Positions 15,396 through 23,205 of a stretch of 23,921 bases of DNA are shown piece by piece (the first letter of the stretch is position 1; each line of letters begins with the position of its first letter). Source of the DNA: Clostridiales bacterium (lineage in GTDB: Bacteria; Bacillota; Clostridia; Christensenellales; Aristaeellaceae); contig JAAYJP010000199.1 of NCBI GenBank assembly GCA_012522875.1, positions 1 to 23,921 on the forward strand, in the 5' to 3' direction. The translations under genes and the position numbers were made by a program. The notes beneath the pieces are model-generated. The model was not told the origin of the DNA, searched no databases, and was given only the letters and a program-made list of their open reading frames with translations.

Positions 15396-15955
15396 AAGAG
15401 AAACCCAACAAGCAACCGGATGAACCTGGCCGCAGCGGATACCTGCCCATTGGCCAGGTTCTCAAGCCCCAGGGGCTTCTTGGCTCCGTCAAGGTGCGCC
15501 CTGATACGGATGATCCGGAGCGCTTTCTTGATTTTGGCTTCCTATACAGAAAAATGGGGGAGAGTGCCTACGCACCTATTGCCATCAGTGGGATAAGTGT
15601 GCGAAAGGGCTTTGTATACCTGACGCTGGAGGAAGATGCTACGGTCTCCCAGGCCGAGGCCAGGCGAGACATGGTGCTTTTCATTGACCGCGCGCATGCG
15701 GCACCCCTTCGTGAAAATGAAAACTACATCGCAGACATGATCGGCTGCCGGCTTGTTGATACCAAGGGCCGGGAGATTGGCCGGCTGAAGGACATCCTTC
15801 AACCCGGCGCCCAGGACGTCTATGTGGTGACCACTCCTGAGGGAGCAATGATGATTCCCGCCTTGCGCCATGTGATACTGGCGGTGGATACGGATGAAAA
15901 GCTCATCATGGTGGACGAAGACCGGATGCAGGAGGTGGCTGTTCTTGCGGATTGA
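15392..15955 (+). CDS. rimM: 16S rRNA processing protein RimM
   Basis: RimM helps mature the 3' domain of 16S rRNA and binds S19. The 187-residue protein has the N-terminal RimM barrel (IGQVLKPQGLLGSVKVRPDTD, whose conserved part spans about 21-40) and a C-terminal PRC-barrel (about 106-185) with DMIGCRLVD, GRLKDILQPGAQDVYVV and a MMIPALRHVI stretch. The start is GTG 15392, overlapping the khpA stop as GTGA. A GTGGAG site (15381-15386) lies 5 bases upstream. The 3' end overlaps trmD by 11 bases. Confidence 0.95.
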   Translation: MKEKPNKQPDEPGRSGYLPIGQVLKPQGLLGSVKVRPDTDDPERFLDFGFLYRKMGESAYAPIAISGISVRKGFVYLTLEEDATVSQAEARRDMVLFIDRAHAAPLRENENYIADMIGCRLVDTKGREIGRLKDILQPGAQDVYVVTTPEGAMMIPALRHVILAVDTDEKLIMVDEDRMQEVAVLAD

Positions 15956-16697
15956 GGTGCTGACCATCTTTCCGGAGATGTTTGAAGCGCTGGATTCCAG
16001 CATTCTGGCCAGAGCCCGGGAAAGCGGGACCATCGACATCCGCGTAACTGATATTCGTCCTTTTTCGAAATCCAAGCATAAAAACACAGATGATTACCCT
16101 TTTGGCGGCGGCGCCGGGATGGTGATGACCCCACAGCCCATCGCAGACGCGATAGAATATGTGAGTCCCATACCCTATTTGGGCAAACGGATCTTCATGA
16201 CTCCCCGCGGGAAACCCTTCAATCAGGCGATGGCGGAGGAATTATCCCATGAGCCTGGGCTTACCATCCTATGTGGTCATTATGAAGGAGTGGATGAGCG
16301 GGTTATTGAGCGCTATATTGATCTTGAAATTTCCATTGGCGACTATGTCCTGACCGGCGGTGAGCTTCCCGCGATGGTGCTGATCGACTGTGTAGCCAGG
16401 CTAAGGGAAGGTGTGCTTGGGAGCGAACGAAGTGCTGATGAGGACAGCTTTTCCTTTGATGGGCTGCTGGAATACCCGCAATTCACCAGGCCCAGGGATT
16501 TTGAGGGTATGAAGGTGCCTGAGGTGCTCCTTAATGGAAACCACGCCCAGATTGACGCCTGGCGTCGTGAGCAGAGCTTGCTTGTGACATTGAGAAGACG
16601 GCCTGATCTGCTGGAGAAAGCCAGCATTACAGACCCGGAAAGGGCGTGGATCAGGCAGCAGTCTGTCTACCCGGACCATGGTGAGAGCCAGCAGTAA
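15945..16697 (+). CDS. trmD: tRNA (guanine37-N1)-methyltransferase
   Basis: TrmD methylates G37 next to the anticodon in tRNAs that read C- and G-starting codons, which prevents frameshifting. The 250-residue SPOUT enzyme shows EVLTIFPEMFE (4-14), GGGAGMVMTPQPI (54-66), the knot motifs LCGHYEGVDERV (109-120) and ISIGDYVLTGGE (129-140), and the C-terminal NHAQIDAWRR. TTG 15945 is chosen because it gives the conserved MRIEVLTIFP start, and AGGAGG (15930-15935) is 9 bases upstream. The open frame reaches 15894, but that part lies inside rimM. Unlike the usual order, no rplS follows. Confidence 0.97.
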   Translation: MRIEVLTIFPEMFEALDSSILARARESGTIDIRVTDIRPFSKSKHKNTDDYPFGGGAGMVMTPQPIADAIEYVSPIPYLGKRIFMTPRGKPFNQAMAEELSHEPGLTILCGHYEGVDERVIERYIDLEISIGDYVLTGGELPAMVLIDCVARLREGVLGSERSADEDSFSFDGLLEYPQFTRPRDFEGMKVPEVLLNGNHAQIDAWRREQSLLVTLRRRPDLLEKASITDPERAWIRQQSVYPDHGESQQ

Positions 16698-16775
16698 TTT
16701 TGTGTTGGCGCTTAAATCCTGGGTTTTGGGGTAGATTAAGAAACAGTAATACATAACGCGAGGAGGAATATGGGG

Positions 16776-17777
16776 ATGAGCATCCGCTCAATGCTTGAAA
16801 AAGAGGAACAAAGCCGGTTATCCCCATATGCCGCCAGAAGCGTCCAGTCCCGAGGGCGCGAGTACCCCATCTCAGATGATTTTACACGCACTGAATACCA
16901 ACGGGATCGGGACCGCGTTATTCATTCCAAGGCGTTTCGGCGCCTGCAGTTTAAGACACAGGTTTTTCTCTCGCCTGAAGGGGACCATTACCGCACCCGC
17001 CTTACTCACACATTGGAAGTTGGGCAGGTGGCACGCACCATTGCCCGGGGACTTTTGTTGAATGAAGACCTGACAGAAGCAATTGCCCTGGCGCATGACT
17101 TGGGGCATACGCCTTTTGGGCACATAGGTGAGCGCACGCTAAACCGTCTAAATCCCGAAGGTTTCAAACATTATGAACAAAGTGTCAGGGTGGTGGAACG
17201 CCTGGAAGGCGTGCGCGGCTTGAACCTGACCTGGGAAACAAGGGATGGCATCGCCAATCACCCTGGCGGGCGTACTGCCAGCACCCTTGAAGGACAGGTA
17301 GTGGCCAAGAGCGACCGCATTGCCTATATTAACCATGACATCGATGATGCGTTGCGTGCCGGAATCATCATTGCTGAGGATTTGCCCCAGGAAGCCCTTG
17401 GGGTTTTGGGGCAAACACACGGCGAGCGCATTGACACCATGATCACAGATATTCTAAAGCAAAGTCAAGGGAAGTCCGCCATCAGCATGAGCAAAGAAGT
17501 CCAGGCAGCTACGGATACCTTACGTGAATTCCTGTTTGCGCGGGTCTACCAGGATGATTGGCGGCATGAGGAGGAGAGAAAGTGTGATTTTATCCTCACC
17601 ATGCTCTTTGAATATTTCCAGGCGCACTATCTGGAAATGCCGGAGGAGAGCCTTGTAATCGCTCATGAAGAAGGTGTCCAGCGCGCCGTAACGGATTTCC
17701 TGGCTTCCATGACCGATCGATTCGCCATGCGGTTATTTGATCGACTGTTCGTGCCCGAGGCATTTTCGGTTATATAG
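16776..17777 (+). CDS. dgt: Deoxyguanosinetriphosphate triphosphohydrolase-like protein
   Basis: Dgt-type enzymes cut dNTPs to deoxynucleoside and triphosphate and help balance dNTP pools. The 333-residue protein has RTEYQRDRDRVIHSKAFRR (38-56, key residues), TQVFLSPEGDHYRTRLTHT and the HD-domain metal ligands H78 and H107-D108 in AHDLGHTPFGHIGE. AGGAGG (16761-16766) is 9 bases before ATG 16776. Another ATG at 16770 is in frame but only 3 bases from the site; the difference is two residues. In Clostridia this gene commonly precedes dnaG, as here. The 72-bp gap after trmD shows no promoter I can support. Confidence 0.93.
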   Translation: MSIRSMLEKEEQSRLSPYAARSVQSRGREYPISDDFTRTEYQRDRDRVIHSKAFRRLQFKTQVFLSPEGDHYRTRLTHTLEVGQVARTIARGLLLNEDLTEAIALAHDLGHTPFGHIGERTLNRLNPEGFKHYEQSVRVVERLEGVRGLNLTWETRDGIANHPGGRTASTLEGQVVAKSDRIAYINHDIDDALRAGIIIAEDLPQEALGVLGQTHGERIDTMITDILKQSQGKSAISMSKEVQAATDTLREFLFARVYQDDWRHEEERKCDFILTMLFEYFQAHYLEMPEESLVIAHEEGVQRAVTDFLASMTDRFAMRLFDRLFVPEAFSVI

Positions 17778-17809
17778 TTGTCATTTTGTTTGAAAGGAGG
17801 TGGAGGAGA

Positions 17810-19573
17810 GTGCCGCCGTTGCTTCCCGACGCCTGGGTGAGCCAGGTATACCAACACGCCAACATCGTTGATGTGGTTTCAAACTATCTGCCGTTACGCC
17901 AGCAGGGACGCAACCATGTTGGTTTGTGCCCGTTTCACAACGAAAAGACCCCTTCCTTTTCCGTCAACCCGGACAACAATGTTTATCATTGTTTTGGATG
18001 TAAAGCCGGGGGAAATGTAGTGCAGTTTGTGATGGAGATGGAAAAGCTCACTTATCCGGAAGCGTTGCGGCACCTGGCAAAGATGTATGGCCTTCCCCCG
18101 CCGCCTGAGCAGAGGAATGACCCGGAGGAGCAGCAGCAACGTTCACGCCGGGAACGGCTGATGGAAGCGAACCGGGAAGCGGCGCAGTATTTTTTTGACC
18201 AACTCTGGCAACCTCATGGCCGGGAAGCGTTGAATTATCTGCACAAGCGGGGTGTGGATGATAGCATCATCCGTCGGTTCGGGATAGGCTTCAGCGGCGA
18301 AGGCTGGCAGGGTCTTCTGGACTTTATGAAAGGGAAGGGTTACAGCCTTGAGGATCTAAACGACGCAGGGCTTATCACCATTAAGGAGAGCCACCAATAC
18401 GATCAGTTCAGAAAACGCGTGATGTTTCCCATCATTAACCTCTATGGTCAAACGCTGGGCTTTGGAGGCCGGGCGCTGGGGGATATACAGCCAAAGTACC
18501 TGAATACCCAGGACACCCTTATCTTTAACAAACGAAACCATGTCTATGGCATCAATCTGCTGAAAAAACAACGGGATCTCAAATACCTGGTCCTGGTTGA
18601 AGGGTATATGGACGTGGTGGCACTGACACAGCACGGTGTGCAAGGGGTGGTGGCCACGCTGGGAACGGCTCTGACCGCCGAACAGGTAAGGCTGATGAAA
18701 CGCTTTTCATCAAACATTCACATCGCTTATGATGGAGACGAACCAGGCCAGACAGCGGCCCTCAGAGCGCTTGCCTTGATGCATCAGGAGGGGATTGACG
18801 CCAGTGTGCTGGTATTCCCTGATGGCCAGGACCCGGATGATATGATCAGAAGTCAGGGAGCGGAGGCATTCTTTGCTCTCAAGCCGATGCCAGGCATGGC
18901 TTTTCGCTTGATGCGCCTGGAGCGGCAGTATGATCTGGGGCTGGATGATTCCAGGCGTGAGTTTGCCAAACAAGCCTGTGCGCTTGTACGGTCGCTGCAT
19001 GATCCGGTTGAAGCGGACCATTATCTGGGTAATATCTCTATGAAGACCGGGATTGCCAAAGAAGTTTTGGCTGAACAGGTTCGGACTAAAAGCCGGGGTT
19101 TGTCAAAAACATCCCATGATGTTCGTACCGCCAACCGGTCCGTCTCCAGGATGCATCGATCTATGGCAGATGCAGCGGAAAGTACATTGGCGGCATTGCT
19201 GGCGAGTGGTTACCTGCCCAAAGGGCTGGTACATGAGTCTGATTTTGAGGATGAACATGTGAGGCCTGTGGCAGAAGCGCTTTTGGAAGGCAACAGCCCC
19301 GCAGAAATTCTGGGGGGGATGGAAGACGAATCGCAACGAGCTCTTGCCAGCGCACTGTTCAACCGGATATCGGATTGGGAGCCCGATCAAGCGATTCAGG
19401 CAGCTGACGACTGCCTGCATACGATTCGGATCAGCAAGTTAAACAAACGAATCGCCCAGCTGGCCGAAGACATCAAAGCCCAGGAGGGCAGCCAGCAGAC
19501 CTTATCTCTGCACCTGATTCAGGAATTGCAGATGGAACTGGTCAAACTAAAACAATCCTGGGGCGGGAAATGA
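17810..19573 (+). CDS. dnaG: DNA primase
   Basis: DnaG makes the RNA primers for replication. The 587-residue protein has the CHC2 zinc ribbon (C40, H43, C61, C64 in CPFHNEKTPSF and YHCFGCKAGG). The catalytic core contains GFGGRALGD and NKRNHVYG. The TOPRIM domain (about 258-340) has the catalytic glutamate in LVEGYMDV (E264) and YDGDEPG (307-313). The C-terminal part (about 440-587) is the helicase-binding region. The start is GTG 17810, with AGGAGG (17795-17800) 9 bases upstream; an upstream TTG at 17786 would place the ribosome site inside the gene. The stop overlaps the rpoD ATG. Confidence 0.96.
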   Translation: MPPLLPDAWVSQVYQHANIVDVVSNYLPLRQQGRNHVGLCPFHNEKTPSFSVNPDNNVYHCFGCKAGGNVVQFVMEMEKLTYPEALRHLAKMYGLPPPPEQRNDPEEQQQRSRRERLMEANREAAQYFFDQLWQPHGREALNYLHKRGVDDSIIRRFGIGFSGEGWQGLLDFMKGKGYSLEDLNDAGLITIKESHQYDQFRKRVMFPIINLYGQTLGFGGRALGDIQPKYLNTQDTLIFNKRNHVYGINLLKKQRDLKYLVLVEGYMDVVALTQHGVQGVVATLGTALTAEQVRLMKRFSSNIHIAYDGDEPGQTAALRALALMHQEGIDASVLVFPDGQDPDDMIRSQGAEAFFALKPMPGMAFRLMRLERQYDLGLDDSRREFAKQACALVRSLHDPVEADHYLGNISMKTGIAKEVLAEQVRTKSRGLSKTSHDVRTANRSVSRMHRSMADAAESTLAALLASGYLPKGLVHESDFEDEHVRPVAEALLEGNSPAEILGGMEDESQRALASALFNRISDWEPDQAIQAADDCLHTIRISKLNKRIAQLAEDIKAQEGSQQTLSLHLIQELQMELVKLKQSWGGK

Positions 19574-20691
19574 AAGGGAGTGCCGAATTGAGCTCAAAAG
19601 AGAACTCAAAAAAGCATGACAACAAGCAGGAGCGCCTTAATGAATTCCTCGAGGCAGCCCGTGCCAAGGGTGTCATCAGCAGCGAGGAGATAGTCAATGC
19701 GCTGTCCAATTTGGATATCGAGTCGGACCAGTTTGAGGCGATTCTTGACACGATGGAGTCCATGGGCGTCCAGGTGACCCGCGAGAATGAGACGGAGCCG
19801 GATAACGTCGATGATGAGGAAGAAGAGGTTGAAAAAATCGACCTGAGCATCCCCGAGGCGGTTAATATCGACGATCCGGTCAGAATGTATCTCAAAGAGA
19901 TCGGCAAAGTTCCGCTATTAACGGCAGAGGAAGAAATCGTTCTGGCTAAGCGTATGGAATCCGGAGATGAAACAGCCAAACATGAGTTGGCGGAGGCCAA
20001 CCTCCGTCTTGTTGTTTCCATTGCCAAACGTTATGTGGGCCGCGGAATGCTGTTTTTAGATCTAATCCAGGAAGGAAACCTGGGGCTGATCAAGGCTGTG
20101 GAGAAATTTGATTATAAAAAAGGATTCAAGTTTTCTACATACGCCACCTGGTGGATTCGCCAGGCAATCACCCGCGCCATCGCTGATCAGGCGCGGACCA
20201 TCCGCATTCCTGTGCACATGGTTGAAACGATCAACAAGCTCATCCGAATCTCCCGCCAATTGCTTCAGGAACTTGGCCGCGAGCCCACCCCTGAGGAAAT
20301 TGCCAAAGCCATGGGTATCACTGAGGCAAAAGTGCGCGAGATTATCAAAATTGCCCAGGAGCCTGTTTCACTGGAAACACCCATAGGAGAAGAAGAAGAT
20401 AGCCATCTGGGGGATTTCATCCAGGATGAAGATGCGCCTGCACCAGCGGAAGCCGCCTCCAACTCACTGATGAAGGAACTCCTTTGGGATGTACTTGATT
20501 CCCTGACGACCCGGGAAGCCAAGGTTTTGAGGTTGCGGTTTGGACTGGATGATGGCAATCCCCGGACTCTGGAAGAAGTAGGCAAAGAGTTCAATGTGAC
20601 ACGGGAACGCATTCGCCAGATTGAGGCCAAGGCACTGCGTAAACTGCGACATCCCAGCCGCAGCAAGAAGCTCAAGGATTTCCTGGATTGA
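19570..20691 (+). CDS. rpoD: RNA polymerase primary sigma factor
   Basis: This is the housekeeping sigma factor of group 1. The 373-residue protein has a short region 1.1 (about 20-70), an acidic linker (74-90), region 1.2 (DDPVRMYLKEIGKVPLLT, 101-118), region 2 with ANLRLVVSIAKRYVGRG (143-159) and GFKFSTYATWWIRQAITRAI (185-204), region 3, and region 4.2 with the helix-turn-helix at TLEEVGKEFNVTRERIRQIE (333-352). No large non-conserved insertion is present. ATG 19570 overlaps the dnaG stop as ATGA. TTG 19588 is a serious alternative because GGGAG (19576-19580) is 7 bases upstream of it; that would give 367 residues. The strong promoters in this window match the specificity of this family. 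Confidence 0.97.
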   Translation: MKGSAELSSKENSKKHDNKQERLNEFLEAARAKGVISSEEIVNALSNLDIESDQFEAILDTMESMGVQVTRENETEPDNVDDEEEEVEKIDLSIPEAVNIDDPVRMYLKEIGKVPLLTAEEEIVLAKRMESGDETAKHELAEANLRLVVSIAKRYVGRGMLFLDLIQEGNLGLIKAVEKFDYKKGFKFSTYATWWIRQAITRAIADQARTIRIPVHMVETINKLIRISRQLLQELGREPTPEEIAKAMGITEAKVREIIKIAQEPVSLETPIGEEEDSHLGDFIQDEDAPAPAEAASNSLMKELLWDVLDSLTTREAKVLRLRFGLDDGNPRTLEEVGKEFNVTRERIRQIEAKALRKLRHPSRSKKLKDFLD

Positions 20692-21356
20692 AGCCACCTC
20701 GGCTGGACGCCAGGCTTAGGGTGGTGGCGGATTGTGTGCCGCGATGTACTCTGGCAGCAGACATTGGCACTGACCACGGAAAACTCACGGCATGGCTTCT
20801 GTATCACGGGCGATGCAAGCGAATGATTGCCAGCGATGTCAGCGCAGCGTCGCGAGCGAAAGCCCGCGCGCTTTTCAATCACATGGGGCTCTCTGGCCGG
20901 GTGACTATCAGCAAGGACGAAGGATTATACGCTCTTACAGACTTGACCCAGGTGGTAATTATCTGCGGCCTGGGCGGCAGGACGATGGCAGACATGCTTG
21001 AACAGGATGTGGAGCTGAATAAAGCAATGCTGATTTTGAGCCCGCAAACGCAGCTGCCCCTTGTGCGGGATGCGCTGAACCGGCGGGCTTACAGAATTAC
21101 CAAAGAACTGGTGGTAAGGGCAGACGGCAGGTTTTATCAGATTTGGAAGGCAATTCCGGGCGACATGAGATTAACGGAAAAGGAACGTGCGCTGGGGGTC
21201 AACCTTACCGCCACCTCAAGCGCTACGCCGGTGGACTACCTGCACTGGCAGTTGAAGGTAGCCAGCAGTTGGCAGGGAGCCGGCGCTGCTACCCTCAAGC
21301 GTTGGATAGAGGAGAAGATTGCCGATGAAGCGGGCGACTATTCAGACAGTCTATGA
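20688..21356 (+). CDS. trmK: tRNA (adenine22-N1)-methyltransferase
   Basis: TrmK methylates A22 in the D-loop of tRNAs using S-adenosylmethionine. The 222-residue protein has PRLDARLRVVADCVP at the N-terminus, the SAM-binding ADIGTDHGKL (24-33), IASDVSA, and IICGLGGRTMADML, the family's catalytic block. A helical C-terminal domain follows. The start is TTG 20688, overlapping the rpoD stop as TTGA, with AAGGA 8 bases upstream. Location between rpoD and a Nif3 gene is the standard Firmicute arrangement. The 3' end overlaps the next gene by 32 bases. Confidence 0.94.
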   Translation: MKPPRLDARLRVVADCVPRCTLAADIGTDHGKLTAWLLYHGRCKRMIASDVSAASRAKARALFNHMGLSGRVTISKDEGLYALTDLTQVVIICGLGGRTMADMLEQDVELNKAMLILSPQTQLPLVRDALNRRAYRITKELVVRADGRFYQIWKAIPGDMRLTEKERALGVNLTATSSATPVDYLHWQLKVASSWQGAGAATLKRWIEEKIADEAGDYSDSL

Positions 21357-22098
21357 CTGGATAAATGACATAGCACCATTTACAGGCCAGGAGGAGTTTG
21401 ACAACTCTGGCCTTCAAGCGGGAAAGCCTGATGATCCGGTGCGACGCATCCTGCTGGCGCTGGACATCACCCCCGGAGTTGTTTCAGAAGCCCGGAAGTT
21501 GGGCTGCGAACTGATAATCAGCCATCACCCTTTGATTTTTTCGCCCATTGCAAGCCTTCGCCAGGATCAATATGTCCCGAGGATCCTCTTACTATTGATG
21601 CAAGGCGGCATTGGCCTGATTTCCGCACACACAAATCTGGATAGAAGCCTCTACAGCGGCAGCATGGCTGTGGCAAAGCGTTTCAATCTGCGAGATGTTC
21701 GCCAGGCGGATGACTATACCGTGGTGGGCAATTTACCAGAAATGCTGCCTGCTGTTGAAGTTCAGGCCCTATTATCCCAGAGCCTGAAAAGCACGGTTGT
21801 GCGATATGGCGAGGCAGGAAGTGAAATACGCACATTGGCGATTGCCTGCGGTGCCTACAGCGAGGGTTTCCGGGCGGCAAAAGCTTTGGGGGCTGATGCT
21901 TTTCTGACGGGTGAAGTGCGCCACCATCATGCGGTGGAGGCAGCGGACACAAACCTGGTACTCTTTGAAGGCGGGCACTGGGCCACTGAAAATGTGATGT
22001 TGGAAGAGATTTCGCTAGGTTTACAAAGCAGGCTGAATGCGTTAGACTATTTGGTGCAGGTTCATGTTTCGCGGCAAATTCCTTATGTGCGGGAGTAG
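21325..22098 (+). CDS. Nif3-like dinuclear metal center protein (short form)
   Basis: Nif3/DUF34 proteins form toroidal hexamers with a two-metal site; their substrate is debated (a GTP cyclohydrolase I type 2 annotation is common). The 257-residue protein has EEFDNSGLQAG (23-33) and metal-binding ISHHPL (H67, H68), HTNLD (H102, D106) and GGHWATE (H218, E222). It lacks the middle PII-like domain found in longer Bacillus homologues. ATG 21325 is chosen; an in-frame TTG 21319 is closer to GGAG (21311-21314) and would add two residues. It is part of the dnaG-rpoD-trmK cluster. Confidence 0.93.
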   Translation: MKRATIQTVYDWINDIAPFTGQEEFDNSGLQAGKPDDPVRRILLALDITPGVVSEARKLGCELIISHHPLIFSPIASLRQDQYVPRILLLLMQGGIGLISAHTNLDRSLYSGSMAVAKRFNLRDVRQADDYTVVGNLPEMLPAVEVQALLSQSLKSTVVRYGEAGSEIRTLAIACGAYSEGFRAAKALGADAFLTGEVRHHHAVEAADTNLVLFEGGHWATENVMLEEISLGLQSRLNALDYLVQVHVSRQIPYVRE

Positions 22099-22117
22099 AA
22101 TCTGCGGGGAGGAAATT

Positions 22118-22819
22118 ATGTCACAGTTGGATTTATTATGGGAGTATCAAACCGCGGACACTGAGGCGGATAATCTGGCACTCTCCATCAGGCAATCCCC
22201 CAAGCGGCAAAGGCTGCTGAAGCTTCGCGATTACATCAAGGATCAGCAGGACGGCCTGAGAACGATTGAGAGCGAGGTCGCGGCCATGCTGGACCGTATG
22301 GACGCACTCAAGGATGCCATCTCCTTGGCAGAGGACCAGCTTAAGCAACTCCAAAAGCGCGTGCAGGATGATCCGCCCACAGACAGTCAGCAGATCGCAG
22401 AGTTCATTTCCGAAGCTGACCGGCTGACAGCCACATTGGCGGATTATGACCAGGAGGTTCGGCATGTGCGTAAAAGCGCTACCGACCGGGATCGCCGGCA
22501 GCGGGATGCAAAGCTAAGAGCGATAAAATCCAAGGAGGAGTTTGACGCTCTCAGGGTGGAATACGATTTGGAGTACAAGGAAAAATCACAATTGCTCGAC
22601 CAGCTGCGCAAGAAGGCTGAGGAGAAGAAGAAGGGAATTGATCCGGCCTATCTAGCCAGGTATTCGGCGATTAAGGAGCACAGTTCACCGCCAATGGCAA
22701 AACTGGTTGACGGCCAGTGCGGCGGGTGCAATATGTCCTTCCCCTCCTCAGTTTTACACAAGATCCGGGCTGGGCAGCAAATTGAATGTGAGACCTGCGG
22801 AAGACTGATTTTGGGATAA
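22118..22819 (+). CDS. Coiled-coil protein with C-terminal zinc ribbon
   Basis: The 233-residue protein has a long, highly charged coiled coil (about 15-180) and a C4 zinc ribbon with CGGC (201-204) and CETC (224-227), followed by GRLILG at the end. This matches the C4-type zinc ribbon family widely encoded after Nif3 genes; an uncharacterised role in nucleic acid or ribosome binding is often suggested. The SKEEFDALRVEYDLEYKEK block in the coiled coil is characteristic. GGGGAGGA (22106-22113) is well placed for ATG 22118. The stop codon lies inside the rnpB promoter. Confidence 0.9.
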   Translation: MSQLDLLWEYQTADTEADNLALSIRQSPKRQRLLKLRDYIKDQQDGLRTIESEVAAMLDRMDALKDAISLAEDQLKQLQKRVQDDPPTDSQQIAEFISEADRLTATLADYDQEVRHVRKSATDRDRRQRDAKLRAIKSKEEFDALRVEYDLEYKEKSQLLDQLRKKAEEKKKGIDPAYLARYSAIKEHSSPPMAKLVDGQCGGCNMSFPSSVLHKIRAGQQIECETCGRLILG

Positions 22820-22820
22820 T
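22812..22820 (+). promoter_or_regulatory. Extended -10 promoter for rnpB
   Basis: TGGGATAAT (22812-22820) is a match to the extended -10 pattern TGnTATAAT with one mismatch. It lies 8 bases before the predicted 5' end of RNase P RNA (22829), the expected distance to a transcription start. No good -35 hexamer is at 16-18 bp, which fits an extended -10 promoter. It overlaps the last two codons and the TAA of the zinc ribbon gene. Confidence 0.65.
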
Positions 22821-22828
22821 TTTTGGTT

Positions 22829-23158
22829 GATGAGGCAGCTGAATGGCCGCGTGCCATTGGCACGAGGAAAGTCCGAGCACCACAGGGCAGGGTGCCAGCT
22901 AACGGCTGGTGGAGGCGACTCCAAGGCGAGTGCAACAGAGAGATACCGCCGAGCAATCGGTAAGGGTGGAAAGGTGCGGTAAGAGCGCACCGGCGGCCTG
23001 GCGACTGGTCCGTCATGTAAACCCCACTTGGTGCAAGATAATCGGGAACGTACAGGGCGGCCCGTCCTGTTCCCAACCTTCGCTTGAGTGGCCAGGCGAC
23101 TGGCCGCCTAGATAGATGGCCATTTTCAACAGAACTCGGCTTATAGGCTGCGCTCATC
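22829..23158 (+). ncRNA. rnpB: RNase P RNA, bacterial class A
   Basis: RNase P RNA is the catalytic RNA that removes the 5' leader of pre-tRNAs. Universal elements are present in order: GAGGAAAGTCCGAGC (22864-22878), ACAGAGAGAT (22935-22944), AGGGTGGAAAGGTGCGGTAA with its GAGCGCACC partner (from 22964), TAAACCCC, AGATAGATGGCCAT (23110-23123) and ACAGAACTCGGCTTATAGG (23129-23147). Helix P1 is formed by GATGAGGCAGC (22829-22839) and GCTGCGCTCATC (23147-23158), with one bulged base, which sets both ends. Length is about 330 nt. Class A is inferred from the overall order of conserved blocks. Confidence 0.96.
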
Positions 23159-23164
23159 AACAGC

Positions 23165-23191
23165 AAAAAAGCGCCATCAGGCGCTTTTTTT
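23165..23191. terminator. Bidirectional intrinsic terminator
   Basis: AAAAAAGCGCC (23165-23175) and GGCGCTTTTTT (23180-23190) form a perfect 11-bp stem around ATCA. Because the GC stem has A residues on the left and T residues on the right, it works in both directions. It ends rnpB on the plus strand and the convergent gene at 23206-23853 on the minus strand. Confidence 0.93.
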
Positions 23192-23205
23192 ATAGGTGTG
23201 ATTGG

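Noticed and set aside
16698..16769. Possible promoter or terminator between trmD and dgt
   Set aside because: No hairpin with T-run, and only very weak hexamers at correct spacing; nothing I can support beyond the ribosome site.
22648..23166. Open frames over rnpB on both strands (for example 172 codons on minus and 68 codons at 22909-23115 on plus)
   Set aside because: The region is a well-defined structured RNA with all universal RNase P RNA elements; the frames are chance.
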